Positions 25,082 through 34,071 of a DNA stretch of 64,000 nt are shown here, in pieces; within the stretch, counting starts at the first letter, position 1, and every line of letters begins with the position of its first letter. The stretch is from CAZHEV01 sp964531335 [NCBI: uncultured bacterium] (GTDB lineage: Bacteria; Eisenbacteria; RBG-16-71-46; CAZHEV01), in NCBI GenBank assembly GCA_964531335.1, contig CAZHEV010000003.1, positions 186,001 through 250,000 on the forward strand. Reading direction: 5' to 3'. A model generated the notes under the pieces. The model saw nothing but the letters and a program-made list of their open reading frames with translations. It had not been told where the DNA came from and ran no database searches. The position numbers and the translations under genes were made by a program.

Positions 25082-26020
25082 ATGGGGAGATCGAAGTGGT
25101 TCGGCCTGCTGTATGTGCTGCCCGCGGTCTTGATCGCGAGCGTCCTGTTGGCGGGATGCGGCGACGACGACGGCTCGAGTCCCAGGGTGATCACGGTTTC
25201 CGACTTCGAAGGAGTATGGGTCGCTCAGACGTACACCGTGACAAGCGTCGCTAATCCTCAAGTGTCACTGGAGTTCGTCGGGCTGGGGGGAGGCTTCAAT
25301 TTTGACGTTGACGACGAAGGGAACTTCCAGGGGCGCGCGTTCGTGCCCGGCGCACTGATGGGGATGCCCCTGGAGCTGCCCTTTCAGGGGACATTCGAGC
25401 TGATCTCTCAGGACTCCGTCTACGTTGAGTTCACTCCCGAATTTCCTCCTTTCCTGACCAATACGCGCGCGGGATTCGATCTGGTGGGAGATACCTTCAC
25501 CATAACGGACGCGAACACGATGTTCGATTTCGACGGCGATCAGGTTGCGGAGCCGGCGAGCTTCGTGGGTGTGCTGACGAAGTACGGCGGGACGGGACAG
25601 CCCGTGGTTTTCGCGTCCGACTTCGAAGGCGCCTGGGAGACGACGACCTACAGGATGACGAGCAACGCCAATCCGCAGATTTCGATCGAGCTCATTAGCC
25701 TGGGGGCCTCTTTCGACTTCATCGCCGACGACTCGGGGCAGTTCCAGGGAAGCGCTTTCATACCGGAGGTCGTGGCCGGACAGGACATTACCATTCCGAA
25801 CTTCACGGGCCTTTTCAACGTCGTCACGCAGGACACCCTGGAGATCGTCTTCACTCCTGAGATGCCGCCCTTCCTGACGGATCTGAGGGGGTCGTTCACC
25901 CTCGTCGGCGACACTTTCACGCTGGATAACCCGAACACAGCCTTCGACTTCGACGGGGACCAGGTCGAGGAGTCGGCGACTTTCGAAGGGGTAATGGTGA
26001 GGACCGGCACCATGGATTAA
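25082..26020 (+). CDS. Lipoprotein of two tandem 130-residue repeats, function unknown
   Basis: The 312-residue product has a lipobox (ASVLLAGC). The rest is two related repeats. Each opens with SDFEGxW, then TxTVTSxANPQxSxE, FDxxxDDxGxFQGxAFxP, a VxFTPExPPFLT phrase, VGDTFT and FDFDGDQV. The repeats are beta-rich and acidic, resembling lipocalin- or META-like small barrels, but I do not recognise a named family. It is presumably anchored to the outer or inner membrane facing the periplasm. The ATG at 25082 follows GGGAGGG at 6 nt. Internal duplication is the notable feature. No operon partner is evident: the CPBP gene starts 97 bp later. Confidence 0.75.
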   Translation: MGRSKWFGLLYVLPAVLIASVLLAGCGDDDGSSPRVITVSDFEGVWVAQTYTVTSVANPQVSLEFVGLGGGFNFDVDDEGNFQGRAFVPGALMGMPLELPFQGTFELISQDSVYVEFTPEFPPFLTNTRAGFDLVGDTFTITDANTMFDFDGDQVAEPASFVGVLTKYGGTGQPVVFASDFEGAWETTTYRMTSNANPQISIELISLGASFDFIADDSGQFQGSAFIPEVVAGQDITIPNFTGLFNVVTQDTLEIVFTPEMPPFLTDLRGSFTLVGDTFTLDNPNTAFDFDGDQVEESATFEGVMVRTGTMD

Positions 26021-26116
26021 AGGTCCTTTTCGATTTCGCGTCATCGAGAGCCGGGAGGCGCGGCGAGGGCCCGGTGGCGGTGTCTCGCTCGTTTCCCGGC
26101 CCACCCGTGGACCTGA

Positions 26117-27040
26117 ATGGGAGGGGCAGTGGAGGGACCGGACTCCAACTCGCAATCGAGAGACCCGGAGCATCGGCCGCCGGATGAGGAGGCCGTATCC
26201 CGGCCCGGGAACAGTCGGTTTCCCGGCTTGGGCGGGGGGATAGTCCTGGTTCTGCTGCTGTTCGCGCTGCAACTGGTCGCGGGCCTCGCGATCGTGATCG
26301 GTTCCGAAGCCGCCGGGTTCGACGGCCCTCCCGCGCCGTTGCTTGCTCTCGCCTACGTTATCTCCTTCGGGGGAACGTTGATCATCGGCCGTCGCGTGAG
26401 CAGGTCGTCCTTCGGGGAGATCTTCCGCTCGACGCCCATACCGTGGTCGATAATAGTGCCCGTAACGGCGGTCCTCTTCGGCGTGTGGGTGTTGATAATA
26501 GAGGGGTCCGCCTTCGTCACCAACGCGTTTCCCATGAGCGAGTCCATGCTGGAGCTCATGAGGATGCTTACGGATTCGCCCTGGGTGACGATTCCGCTTC
26601 TTTCCATCGCCGCTCCCATACTGGAAGAGGGCTTGTTCAGGGGCATAGTGTTACGAGGCCTCTTGGAACGCCATGACCCGTGGAAGGCGATAGTCATGAG
26701 CGCCTTCCTCTTCGCCGCGGCGCACGCCAACGTCTGGCAGCTTCCCGCCTCACTGGTCACCGGCGTCTTTTTTGGATGGCTCTACTTCAGGACCCGTTCA
26801 TTACTGCTCTGCATCTTGCTTCACGCCGCCCACAACTTCACCTTCTCGGCGTTCGGCCGGTACGTCGAAAACGTTGCGGGCGCTTCTTCCGATGCCGCCA
26901 CCATCCCGTTCGTGCCGTGGTGGGTGGTGGCCGCCGGTGTTATCTTGCTGGTTGCGGGGATCTACATGACCGAAAAGAGGTTGGAGAGCTTTGCGGCGAT
27001 GTCGCGGGCGGATGCCGCGGGACGCGATGCCAGGTCGTAG
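26117..27040 (+). CDS. CPBP family intramembrane metalloprotease
   Basis: The product (about 307 residues) is a multi-TM protein of the CPBP/Abi (CAAX protease-like) family. Its zinc-site motifs are EEGLFRG (the EExxxR motif), FAAAHANVWQ (HxxN) and LLHAAHN. TM helices include GIVLVLLLFALQLVAGLAIVIG and IPLLSIAAPILEEG. The first 35 residues are polar, disordered and cytoplasmic. Members cleave membrane or prenylated substrates; the substrate here is unknown. The start is uncertain: ATG at 26117 or the GTG at 26129 lie beside GGGAGGGG. Transcription ends at the strong bidirectional terminator 20 bp downstream. Confidence 0.85.
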   Translation: MGGAVEGPDSNSQSRDPEHRPPDEEAVSRPGNSRFPGLGGGIVLVLLLFALQLVAGLAIVIGSEAAGFDGPPAPLLALAYVISFGGTLIIGRRVSRSSFGEIFRSTPIPWSIIVPVTAVLFGVWVLIIEGSAFVTNAFPMSESMLELMRMLTDSPWVTIPLLSIAAPILEEGLFRGIVLRGLLERHDPWKAIVMSAFLFAAAHANVWQLPASLVTGVFFGWLYFRTRSLLLCILLHAAHNFTFSAFGRYVENVAGASSDAATIPFVPWWVVAAGVILLVAGIYMTEKRLESFAAMSRADAAGRDARS

Positions 27041-27060
27041 CGGGCCGTCTGGTTCGACGT

Positions 27061-27098
27061 AACAGAAGCAGGTGGGCGTGAGCCCACCTGCTTCTGTT
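27061..27098. terminator. Bidirectional intrinsic terminator
   Basis: A perfect 17-bp inverted repeat (27061-27077 and 27082-27098) with a GTGA loop lies between the convergent CPBP and outer-membrane barrel genes. The arms start and end in AACAG/CTGTT, giving a short T run on both strands. Confidence 0.8.
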
Positions 27099-27137
27099 TG
27101 ATCGCTCATGTCCCCCGGGTCCGGCCGATCGCTCCGG

Positions 27138-29036
27138 CTAGAACCCGAAGTCGTGACCCACCGCCACGGTGTATATGTTGGCGTCGTAATCGTCGAAGTC
27201 CTCCGCGTCCTCGTCGTAGTCCTCGCGATCGTACCCGAAGCGCAGCTTGTAGCCTTCGGGACAATCGACCAGCGCGTACACGGAGAACTGCTTCTTGTCC
27301 AGCTCGAAGCTGCCGGTGTTCGAGTAGATCAGCGTCTGGAAGCCCAGGGTGAGGCTCTTGTGCGCGCCGGCGCTTACGCCCGCCAGCAGTTGATTCGTAT
27401 TGGCCTCGTAGATCGATGCCCAGGGGAACACCTGGCCTCCGCCGAAGCCCACCGTCTCCACCTGGTGTGTGACCTCGTTGTCGATGTCCATGCGGGTGAA
27501 GGCGCCGTACGCTTTGAAGGGCGCCATCTTGTAGCTCGCGCGGACGGAGATGGTGTTGGACGTGAGATCGGCGTCGCTGTCGTCGTTGTCTATCTCGCGT
27601 CTCCAGAACACCGCTACTATGTTGGCTTGAGGAACCGGCTTCGCCCGCACGCGGACCTTGTAGCGGCCGTAATCGCCGGGGCTTGTCAGGGTGAACGGAT
27701 TGTCGTAGATGCCGCGCTCGTACTCAGCGAAAACGTTGACGCGGGGGTCCGGCGTGGCGGTCGCGGAGGCGAACAGCGTTGTCCTCTGGGTGTTCTCGTG
27801 ATCCTCGGCTTCCTCGGCTTCGGCGTGGAAGCCCTCGACCTCGCGCTCCTCGAAGCTCACGCCCCCGGTCACGGTGAGCATATCGTGCAGGACCACGGTA
27901 GCGCCGGCGTCCACTCCTATGGAGTTGAACTCTCCACGGACGTCGGTCTCGTCTCCCTCTATCGCGAGCACGGCGTCCTGGTCGAACGTCTTGTATGAGA
28001 AAGCGCCGATGACGGCGACCCTGTCATTGAGGTCAACCGCTCCGTCCACGTCGACCAGGTGCATGGTCCTTTCGAAATCGCCGCTTCCCGTCAAGGTCGT
28101 ATCGATCTCCTCGCCCGTGAAATCCGTGCCCAGAGTGGTCTGCTCGTAGTCCAGGTCCGCCTCGAGGAAAGAGTGGACGTAGCCGGCGTTGAGAGTCACC
28201 CTGTCGGTCGGCCTGATGTTCGCCTTGACCGTCGTCTGGGGCATCTTGTAGGAGATCGGCATTCGCTGCTCGTAGTTCAACAGCTCCGTGGGGTCCTCGG
28301 GGTCCTCCCCTTGGGAGAATCCCTGCAGGAAAATCCTGTTGTTGTTCTCGTAGTCCCTGTAGGTCTCCGCCACGTAAAAAGAGACCTTGTCGAACCAGAG
28401 CTCGGCGCCGACGGTGTAGTCGTTCTTCACGTCGTCCCTCGGAACGCCCAGGGGCTTGTCCAGCTCGAACTCATCGCGGCTCACGTCCCTCGTGGTAGTG
28501 TTCTCGCCCATCTTGAACTGCCTGTCGAACTTGAAGAATATCTTGGCCATATCCTTGGCCCGGAAGTCGAAGCTCGCCTTGTGAAAGACGTGGTCGAAGT
28601 TGAAGGTGTGGAAGTCCCCGGCGTCGCTCAAGCCGGGTATGCCCTCCTCCTCGGGCTTTATGATGTCCTTGTAGAAATAGGTAAGCCTGTTCCTCGTGTA
28701 GCGGAAGTTGTACTTACTGTGCTTTTTCAACGTGAAGGACAGGTGCTCGTAGGGGTCGCCTCCCATGTTGGAGGCGGTGACATTGAAGAGGTCGAAATAC
28801 TGCCCGCCCTTGGTGCCGGGCACTATGTTCAGGTCCAGACTGAAGAGGCGGGGCCCCTTGGTATAGTTCACGTCCTCCCTGTACTTGTCTTCGTTTCCGG
28901 AGACGTCCACCTCCCTGAACCCCAGCTCGAAGCTGCCCGTGGTTTCGAGGCCGGGCTTATCGCCGGCGTGGGCGCACGGGAGGATCAGCGCGATGCAGCA
29001 CAGAATGAAGAATGCGGTCAATGCTTTAGGTCTCAT
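27138..29036 (-). CDS. MtrB/PioB/DmsF-type outer-membrane barrel of a porin-cytochrome conduit
   Basis: The 632-residue product has a signal peptide (RPKALTAFFILCCIALILPCAHA). The rest alternates beta strands throughout, with the terminal aromatic strand (VAVGHDFGF) typical of outer-membrane barrels. Strand pairs such as HSKYNFRYTRNRLTYFYKD, DRVTLNAGYVHSF and YKLRFGYDRED resemble MtrB-family proteins. The gene lies 42 bp downstream of a decahaem cytochrome gene, as in mtrAB, pioAB and dmsEF. Together they should form a conduit that passes electrons through the outer membrane. The canonical MtrB N-terminal CxxC is not seen. The ATG at 29036 is 8 nt after AGAGGAG. No outer-surface cytochrome (MtrC/OmcA type) is in the window. 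Confidence 0.78.
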   Translation of the reverse strand: MRPKALTAFFILCCIALILPCAHAGDKPGLETTGSFELGFREVDVSGNEDKYREDVNYTKGPRLFSLDLNIVPGTKGGQYFDLFNVTASNMGGDPYEHLSFTLKKHSKYNFRYTRNRLTYFYKDIIKPEEEGIPGLSDAGDFHTFNFDHVFHKASFDFRAKDMAKIFFKFDRQFKMGENTTTRDVSRDEFELDKPLGVPRDDVKNDYTVGAELWFDKVSFYVAETYRDYENNNRIFLQGFSQGEDPEDPTELLNYEQRMPISYKMPQTTVKANIRPTDRVTLNAGYVHSFLEADLDYEQTTLGTDFTGEEIDTTLTGSGDFERTMHLVDVDGAVDLNDRVAVIGAFSYKTFDQDAVLAIEGDETDVRGEFNSIGVDAGATVVLHDMLTVTGGVSFEEREVEGFHAEAEEAEDHENTQRTTLFASATATPDPRVNVFAEYERGIYDNPFTLTSPGDYGRYKVRVRAKPVPQANIVAVFWRREIDNDDSDADLTSNTISVRASYKMAPFKAYGAFTRMDIDNEVTHQVETVGFGGGQVFPWASIYEANTNQLLAGVSAGAHKSLTLGFQTLIYSNTGSFELDKKQFSVYALVDCPEGYKLRFGYDREDYDEDAEDFDDYDANIYTVAVGHDFGF

Positions 29037-29078
29037 TGCGTTTTCTCCTCTGCTTGTCATTGCACGCTCTCCCCGCGG

Positions 29079-29942
29079 CTAGTCCAGAAACGCCGGGTCG
29101 AGATTCGAGCCGTGGATGGCGACGTGGCAGTTCGTGCACTGCGTTCCGCTTGTAAAACGGGTGTGAAACCCCGGCACTTCGACGTGGCAGGAGTAACACA
29201 GGTCAGCCACTTGCTGGTAGAGGAGCATGTGCCTGTTTACCGATCCATGGGGGTCGTGACATTCGGAGCACCGCTCTATGCGTACGGCCAGGTGCTCGTA
29301 CAGGAATGGTCCCTGCTTGTCCGTATGGCACTTGTAGCACATCTCCTGCTTGAATCCGCCGAGGCGGCTTCTGGGCGAAGGTCCGTGCTGGTTGTGGCAG
29401 TCAATGCAGCCCACCATTTCCTCGAGCATTCGGTGGCGCTCGTTCAGGAGAGAGGCCGCCAGTTTCTCCTGGTGGCAGCCCACGCAAAGCATTGAGACTT
29501 TCTTGGGCACGAGCTTGTCGCTGGTCGCGTAAAGATGCGGCTTATGGCACGATTCGCAACTCACGCCGCCCTTCACGTGAGGGGAATGATCGAAGCGGAA
29601 TCCGCTCTCGCGTGCCGCGTGGCAGCCAACGCACGCGTCGAGCCTTTCCAAGACCGGGTCGGTATCCCTGAACGCCATGGTGGGCGCCGCGGTCTCGGGA
29701 GACTCACAGTGCTCCACGCTCGGGCCGTGGCACGAGGCGCAGCCGAGCACCTCACCGCGCTCGTTTGACGCTCCCCAGTGAACCGACATCTCGCCGGCCT
29801 TGCCTTGTTCCTCGTGGCATGCCATGCAGGCCTCGCTTTCGCAGGGCTCCGCGGCATGTGCCGCAAAGCCTCCGGCGCCCAGGCGAATCAAGACCAGAAG
29901 CGCCAACGAGAAGATCGCGAGCGTTAAGCCTCTGGGTTTCAT
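29079..29942 (-). CDS. Periplasmic decahaem c-type cytochrome (MtrA/DmsE family)
   Basis: The 287-residue exported protein contains ten CxxCH haem sites, in order: CMACH, CASCH, CVGCH, CESCH, CVGCH, CIDCH, CYKCH, CSECH, CYSCH and CTNCH. Extra distal His residues give bis-His ligation. Ten haems in under 300 residues, with an uncleaved-looking hydrophobic signal (LAIFSLALLVLIRLG), fits the DmsE/MtrA family. MtrA-type proteins insert into a barrel and carry electrons from the periplasm across the outer membrane; the barrel gene follows directly. The second ATG (29942) is the start because AAAGGGG lies 6 nt upstream. A perfect -35 promoter lies at 30023-30051. Confidence 0.93.
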   Translation of the reverse strand: MKPRGLTLAIFSLALLVLIRLGAGGFAAHAAEPCESEACMACHEEQGKAGEMSVHWGASNERGEVLGCASCHGPSVEHCESPETAAPTMAFRDTDPVLERLDACVGCHAARESGFRFDHSPHVKGGVSCESCHKPHLYATSDKLVPKKVSMLCVGCHQEKLAASLLNERHRMLEEMVGCIDCHNQHGPSPRSRLGGFKQEMCYKCHTDKQGPFLYEHLAVRIERCSECHDPHGSVNRHMLLYQQVADLCYSCHVEVPGFHTRFTSGTQCTNCHVAIHGSNLDPAFLD

Positions 29943-30022
29943 TCGCATCCCCTTTCTCGAGTAAAGGTTTTCTCGATGTTACCGGAGGGTCGCTCAAGAA
30001 AGCGACAAGCTCAACCGCATCC

Positions 30023-30051
30023 AATCTATGGAAGGGCCTTCATGCTGTCAA
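30023..30051 (-). promoter_or_regulatory. Promoter of the decahaem cytochrome operon
   Basis: On the minus strand TTGACA (30046-30051), 17-bp spacer, TAGATT (30023-30028). The transcript would start near 30016, about 75 nt before the ATG. The same TAGATT -10 recurs at other strong promoters here. Confidence 0.65.
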
Positions 30052-30178
30052 CTGGAAACGGGCGGTGCGGTTGGGTTCATAAGGCGTTGGAAAACAAAAG
30101 GGCTGTTGTGCTAGGGGGGGAGGAAGCTTTGGGAGAGTATAGACTGTGAAATGTTCCGGCTGGGCGCGAGCGAGGCGC

Positions 30179-32695
30179 CTAGAACAGGTCGTCGAGGTCG
30201 TCGTCGCCGCCTCCGCCCGGCATCTTTCCGTGCTGCTGGAGGTACTGTTGAATGAGCTCGCTCTCCCTCTGCGAGTACATGGGGTTCTCCTCGATCTCAT
30301 AGCGGACGGACTCCATGCCCTTCTCCAGCTCCGCTTCGAGAGCGTCTTTGAGATTTGAGGTCCCCGAGATTCGAAACACCTCTCCGCCTGAATCGACCAG
30401 GCGGTAGACCCCCGCCGTCGGGGGCACGGCGCTCAGGTTCTCCTCATCCAGGGCTTTTAGCTTTTCAGTCTTGGGCGGCGGCAGGACCGACGATATCTGA
30501 AGCCTCAGGTCGCATTGCAGGCAGCGCCCCGCTTCGTACCGCGCTTCCTCTTCGGTGTAAACCCCCGCGATTTGCGCGAAGCTCCCGTGGCCGCCCTCGG
30601 GGCGCGGCGGAGCCGGCTCTCTCCGCTCTCTTCGAGCGAAACCGTCGTCCCGGCCTATTGCCGGTTCGGGTTCGATCGATCGGTCGTCGTGGAGTCTTCC
30701 ATCGCCTCCCAGAAAAAGATCCATGGCGGCGGCGGCTTTGCGTCCCTCCTGGACGGCGCCGATAATCGACAGCGGGCCCCTGGTGGCCTCGCCTCCGGCA
30801 TATACTCCCTCGAAGGCGGTGGCACAGGTCGAGTGATCGGCGGCAAGGCGATCTCCCGCGTCCTTGAGGGGCGAATCAGCGAACGGATCGCCGAGCGCCT
30901 GGCCTATGGCGAGGACAATCGTGTCCGCTTCGAGTGAGAAGGTTTCGCCCTCGTCGAACTTGGGGTCGAATCTGCCTGAATTATCGAAGACCCTCGTGCA
31001 TCGGACAAAGTGGACCCCGGTAACCTCGCCGTTCTCGCGAAGGACCTCGGCCGGCCCCCAGGAGTTGTGCACGGTGACGCCCTCCGAGACGGCCTGCTCC
31101 AGCTCCGGGCCGTGCGCCGGCATCTCATCGGGCTTTTCGAGGCATACCATGTGAATCTCCCGCCCTCCTATGCGGACGGCGGTCAGGGCGGCGTCGACGG
31201 CCACGTTGCCGCCTCCTATCACTATGATTCGTTCCCCGATCGAAGGCCTCTCGCCCGCCTTGACCTCGCGAAGCAGATCAAGTCCCCAATGTACTCCCGG
31301 CCCCTCGATCCCCGGGACATCTATTCGCTTGGCCTCGGCGTTGCCCACTGCGATGAAGACGGCGTCGAAGCCGCGTTGCAGGAGATCCGCGGGGTTCTCT
31401 ACCTCGACCGGAGTGGAAGTCTTGATTCGAATGTTGTGCTCCGCCAGGTGCTCTATCTCGCGAAGGACCGTAGACTTCGGCAACCTGAACTCGGGTATGG
31501 CCTGGGTCATCATGCCCCCTGGCTCATCCCCGGCCTCGAGGACCTCCACCGCGTGGCCCTTTCTTGCGAGATACCAGGCGCAGGACAGACCGGCGGGCCC
31601 GGAACCCACCACCGCGACCTTCTTTCCAGACGGCTCGGGTGACGGCGGCTCGGGCGGAGCCGACTCGCGTTCGGCGGCGAATCTCTTGAGCGAGCATATG
31701 GCTATCGGGTCGTCCAGCTCCGATCGGCGGCAGACCGTCTCGCAGGGATGAAAGCAGGCGCTGCCCAGGGTGAGAGGCAGAGGCGCCCTCTCGCGGACCA
31801 CGCCCGTAGCCTCGTCGTAGCGGCCCTGTGAGATGAACCTGATGTACTGCGGGACATCGACTCCCGCGGGGCAGGTGGACCTGCACGGGACCAGCCAGTC
31901 TTCTCGGGCCCCGGAGGTCTCCACTTTGTCCCTCAACGCGCCCGTGGGGCAGACCTCCACGCAAGCGCCGCAAAAGCGGCACTCGGACTCCTCGAGCCCG
32001 CCGGCCGCCATGTGGCCTACTATTGTCTCGCCCTCGACCTTCGCCGTACCCAGGGCCATGACCCCCCTCAAGTCGTTGCATGCACGGACGCACCTGCCGC
32101 ATGCTATGCACAGGTTGTAGTCTATAGAGAACAAGGGCTCGTTCTTGAGGACGGGCCTGTCGCGGTAGGTGTATCTGGGCGTGTACTCGGGGATGCCCAC
32201 GTAATCGGCCACCTTCTGAAGCTCGCATTTTCCCAGCAGCGGGCAGCATCTCTCCTCGACGGGGACGTTCAGGGAGCAGGTGATGCGCGTGCAGCCTTCT
32301 CTCTCCGCGCAGGACAGGCAGGCATGGGGATGCGTTGCGAGCAGGGCCGAGAGGTTGCGCCGGCGCAGCTCCTTCACCCTCTCAGAGCTGGTTTCCACCT
32401 CCATGCCGTCCCTGGCCCACGTCACGCAGGCCCGGACCGGCTCGTCGGAGCCCGTGACGTCCACGAGGCAGAGTCCGCACCCTTCCCAGGGCTCGCCTTC
32501 GCCGCTTTCACCGGCAAAGCTCTCGTCGCCCCTGTGGACGGCAGCGGTCCTCCTTGTCTTGTCCGGGGTGGTAAGGTCCGGATGGTGGCAGAGGTTGGGC
32601 ACGTAGATTCCCGAAGCCAGGGCGGCTTGCAGGATGGAGTCACCCTCTTTGCACGCGCACTCCACGCCGTCGATAGTCAGCGATATGTCGCTCAT
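30179..32695 (-). CDS. BzdV-like NAD(P)H:ferredoxin oxidoreductase with NuoG-type and GltD-type modules
   Basis: The 838-residue product has four parts. A 2Fe-2S ferredoxin/NuoG-like region (about 1-190; CHH, CGLC, CVTW, and an H-box CLSCAEREGC) comes first. Then come two 4Fe-4S motifs (CIACGRCVRAC, CRFCGACVEVCP). A GltD-like flavin reductase follows, with Rossmann signatures VAVVGSGPAGLSCA for FAD and IIVIGGGNVAVDAA for NAD(P)H, and the double-Cys region CRSTCPAGVDVPQYI. The last 90 residues resemble a catalytically degenerate GIY-YIG domain. By analogy to BzdV it should reduce the ferredoxin that feeds the dearomatising reductase. The start ATG follows GGAAGGTGATC. It is the last gene of the reductase operon. 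Confidence 0.85.
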   Translation of the reverse strand: MSDISLTIDGVECACKEGDSILQAALASGIYVPNLCHHPDLTTPDKTRRTAAVHRGDESFAGESGEGEPWEGCGLCLVDVTGSDEPVRACVTWARDGMEVETSSERVKELRRRNLSALLATHPHACLSCAEREGCTRITCSLNVPVEERCCPLLGKCELQKVADYVGIPEYTPRYTYRDRPVLKNEPLFSIDYNLCIACGRCVRACNDLRGVMALGTAKVEGETIVGHMAAGGLEESECRFCGACVEVCPTGALRDKVETSGAREDWLVPCRSTCPAGVDVPQYIRFISQGRYDEATGVVRERAPLPLTLGSACFHPCETVCRRSELDDPIAICSLKRFAAERESAPPEPPSPEPSGKKVAVVGSGPAGLSCAWYLARKGHAVEVLEAGDEPGGMMTQAIPEFRLPKSTVLREIEHLAEHNIRIKTSTPVEVENPADLLQRGFDAVFIAVGNAEAKRIDVPGIEGPGVHWGLDLLREVKAGERPSIGERIIVIGGGNVAVDAALTAVRIGGREIHMVCLEKPDEMPAHGPELEQAVSEGVTVHNSWGPAEVLRENGEVTGVHFVRCTRVFDNSGRFDPKFDEGETFSLEADTIVLAIGQALGDPFADSPLKDAGDRLAADHSTCATAFEGVYAGGEATRGPLSIIGAVQEGRKAAAAMDLFLGGDGRLHDDRSIEPEPAIGRDDGFARRERREPAPPRPEGGHGSFAQIAGVYTEEEARYEAGRCLQCDLRLQISSVLPPPKTEKLKALDEENLSAVPPTAGVYRLVDSGGEVFRISGTSNLKDALEAELEKGMESVRYEIEENPMYSQRESELIQQYLQQHGKMPGGGGDDDLDDLF

Positions 32696-32723
32696 TCGAT
32701 CACCTTCCAAGGGCGGCGCCCGC

Positions 32724-32999
32724 TCACCAGGAGTGGACTATAGCGTCCGGCTCGCAGACCTCCACGCAGGGCAGCGGCGGGCGTTCGGCGGTCGGCTTGC
32801 AGGGGGCGCAACTATACTTGATCTTCTTCCTGTGCTCTTCGGTCACCGCCGCCACTACGTCGTCGTAGTCGTCCGTAATCATCTCCAGCACGTTCTGCGG
32901 GCAGGCGGGAACGCAATCGCCGCAGCTATTGCACTTGTCCGTGTCGATAGTGATGAAGTACTCGCCGGAGCCGTCCTTGTACCCGTAGTTGGCCAACAT
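32724..32999 (-). CDS. Ferredoxin, BzdM-like electron donor
   Basis: The 91-residue protein carries one standard 4Fe-4S motif, CNSCGDCVPACP, and a second set CAPCKP...PCVEVCEP spaced for another cluster. The segment between them is longer than in simple 2[4Fe-4S] ferredoxins. It lies between the activase gene and the large oxidoreductase gene, the place of bzdM in Azoarcus. Low-potential ferredoxins of this type donate electrons to the ATP-driven activase. The ATG sits after AGAGGTGATCCC. No signal peptide, so cytoplasmic. Confidence 0.82.
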   Translation of the reverse strand: MLANYGYKDGSGEYFITIDTDKCNSCGDCVPACPQNVLEMITDDYDDVVAAVTEEHRKKIKYSCAPCKPTAERPPLPCVEVCEPDAIVHSW

Positions 33000-33069
33000 G
33001 GGATCACCTCTCGAGCTTGCGAGTCCGCCTGCGCCCGGTGCCTTGGACCGGCCGGGTCCGGCGCGACCC

Positions 33070-33945
33070 CTAGTTAGATTTCTTTTGAGCTTTCTCGTAC
33101 AAGGCCTTTGCGAACAGGGCGCCTCCGAGCGCGCCGGCTATCTGAGTGTCGAGGTCGGTCTCGAGCGCCTTGACTTTCAGCTCCTTCTCTAGACGGCTGA
33201 CGACCCCCACGTTCTTGCCGATGCCGCCCGTTATTGCGAACTCCTTCTCCATGCCTATCCGTTCGAGCAGCGTGACCACCCGGTGCGCCATCGCCGAGCA
33301 ATACGCCGCCAGCACGTTGTTCTTGTCCCATCCCTCTCTGAGAAGCCCCATCGCCTCCGATTTCGCGAACACGACGCAGGTGCTGCTCACGGGCTCCGGC
33401 TCCTCCGGCACGTCGAGGGACATCGGGCCCATCTCGGCGATCGGCACCGACAGAAGATCGGCGAAGACCTCCATGCCTCTGCCCGTGCCCGCGGCGCATT
33501 TGTCGTTCATCAGGAACGCGGTCACCTTGCCCCTCTCGTCGCAATGGATGGCCTTGCAGTCCTGGCCGCCCATATCGAGGATCGTCCGCACGCTGGGCCC
33601 GTACATGAGATTCGCGCCCCGGGCGTGGCAGGCTATCTCCGTTATCGCCCTGTTCGCGAACGGGACGTTCACCCGGCCGTATCCGGTGCCCACTACGTAG
33701 TTGATGTCCTCCAACTTCATGTCGGTATCCTCGAGCGCCCAGTCCATCGCGCGCTGGGCGCTGTTGGGGCTGTCTGAGCCCGTTCTCATGTTCGCGTAGG
33801 CGTAGAGCTTGCCATCGGCGAGAATAACCGCCTGCGAGCTGACCGAACCGACGTCCACTCCGGCCGAGATCACTTTCGCGTCGTGCCGGTCTATGTCGTC
33901 GGCCTTCCAGTTGTACTCTTTCCATCTCCAATATTCTTCAGCCAT
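33070..33945 (-). CDS. BadG/BcrD/BzdQ-type ATP-hydrolysing activase subunit
   Basis: The 291-residue protein belongs to the BcrAD/BadFG/HgdC ASKHA ATPases. The ATP fold shows SAGVDVGSVSSQAVIL, the phosphate 2 loop ILDMGGQDCK and GGIGKNVGVV. Cluster cysteines are in DKCAAGTGRGMEVFADLL and TCVVFAKSEA; each subunit gives two Cys to a shared 4Fe-4S cluster. Such activases couple ATP hydrolysis to one-electron transfer at very low potential into the catalytic subunits. The ATG at 33945 has GGGGTGATT upstream. The 125 bp between it and the next upstream gene hold no clear terminator, so it is probably co-transcribed. Confidence 0.9.
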   Translation of the reverse strand: MAEEYWRWKEYNWKADDIDRHDAKVISAGVDVGSVSSQAVILADGKLYAYANMRTGSDSPNSAQRAMDWALEDTDMKLEDINYVVGTGYGRVNVPFANRAITEIACHARGANLMYGPSVRTILDMGGQDCKAIHCDERGKVTAFLMNDKCAAGTGRGMEVFADLLSVPIAEMGPMSLDVPEEPEPVSSTCVVFAKSEAMGLLREGWDKNNVLAAYCSAMAHRVVTLLERIGMEKEFAITGGIGKNVGVVSRLEKELKVKALETDLDTQIAGALGGALFAKALYEKAQKKSN

Positions 33946-34071
33946 CAGCAATCACCCCGCGTTACTATGCCTTTGCCTCCACGTCGCCGCCGATCGTGTT
34001 CTCACCTGTCGTCATCACCCTCGGTCGGATCCCGCTGCCTGCGCCGAATCCTCCCCGGCGCTCGCCGTCCG

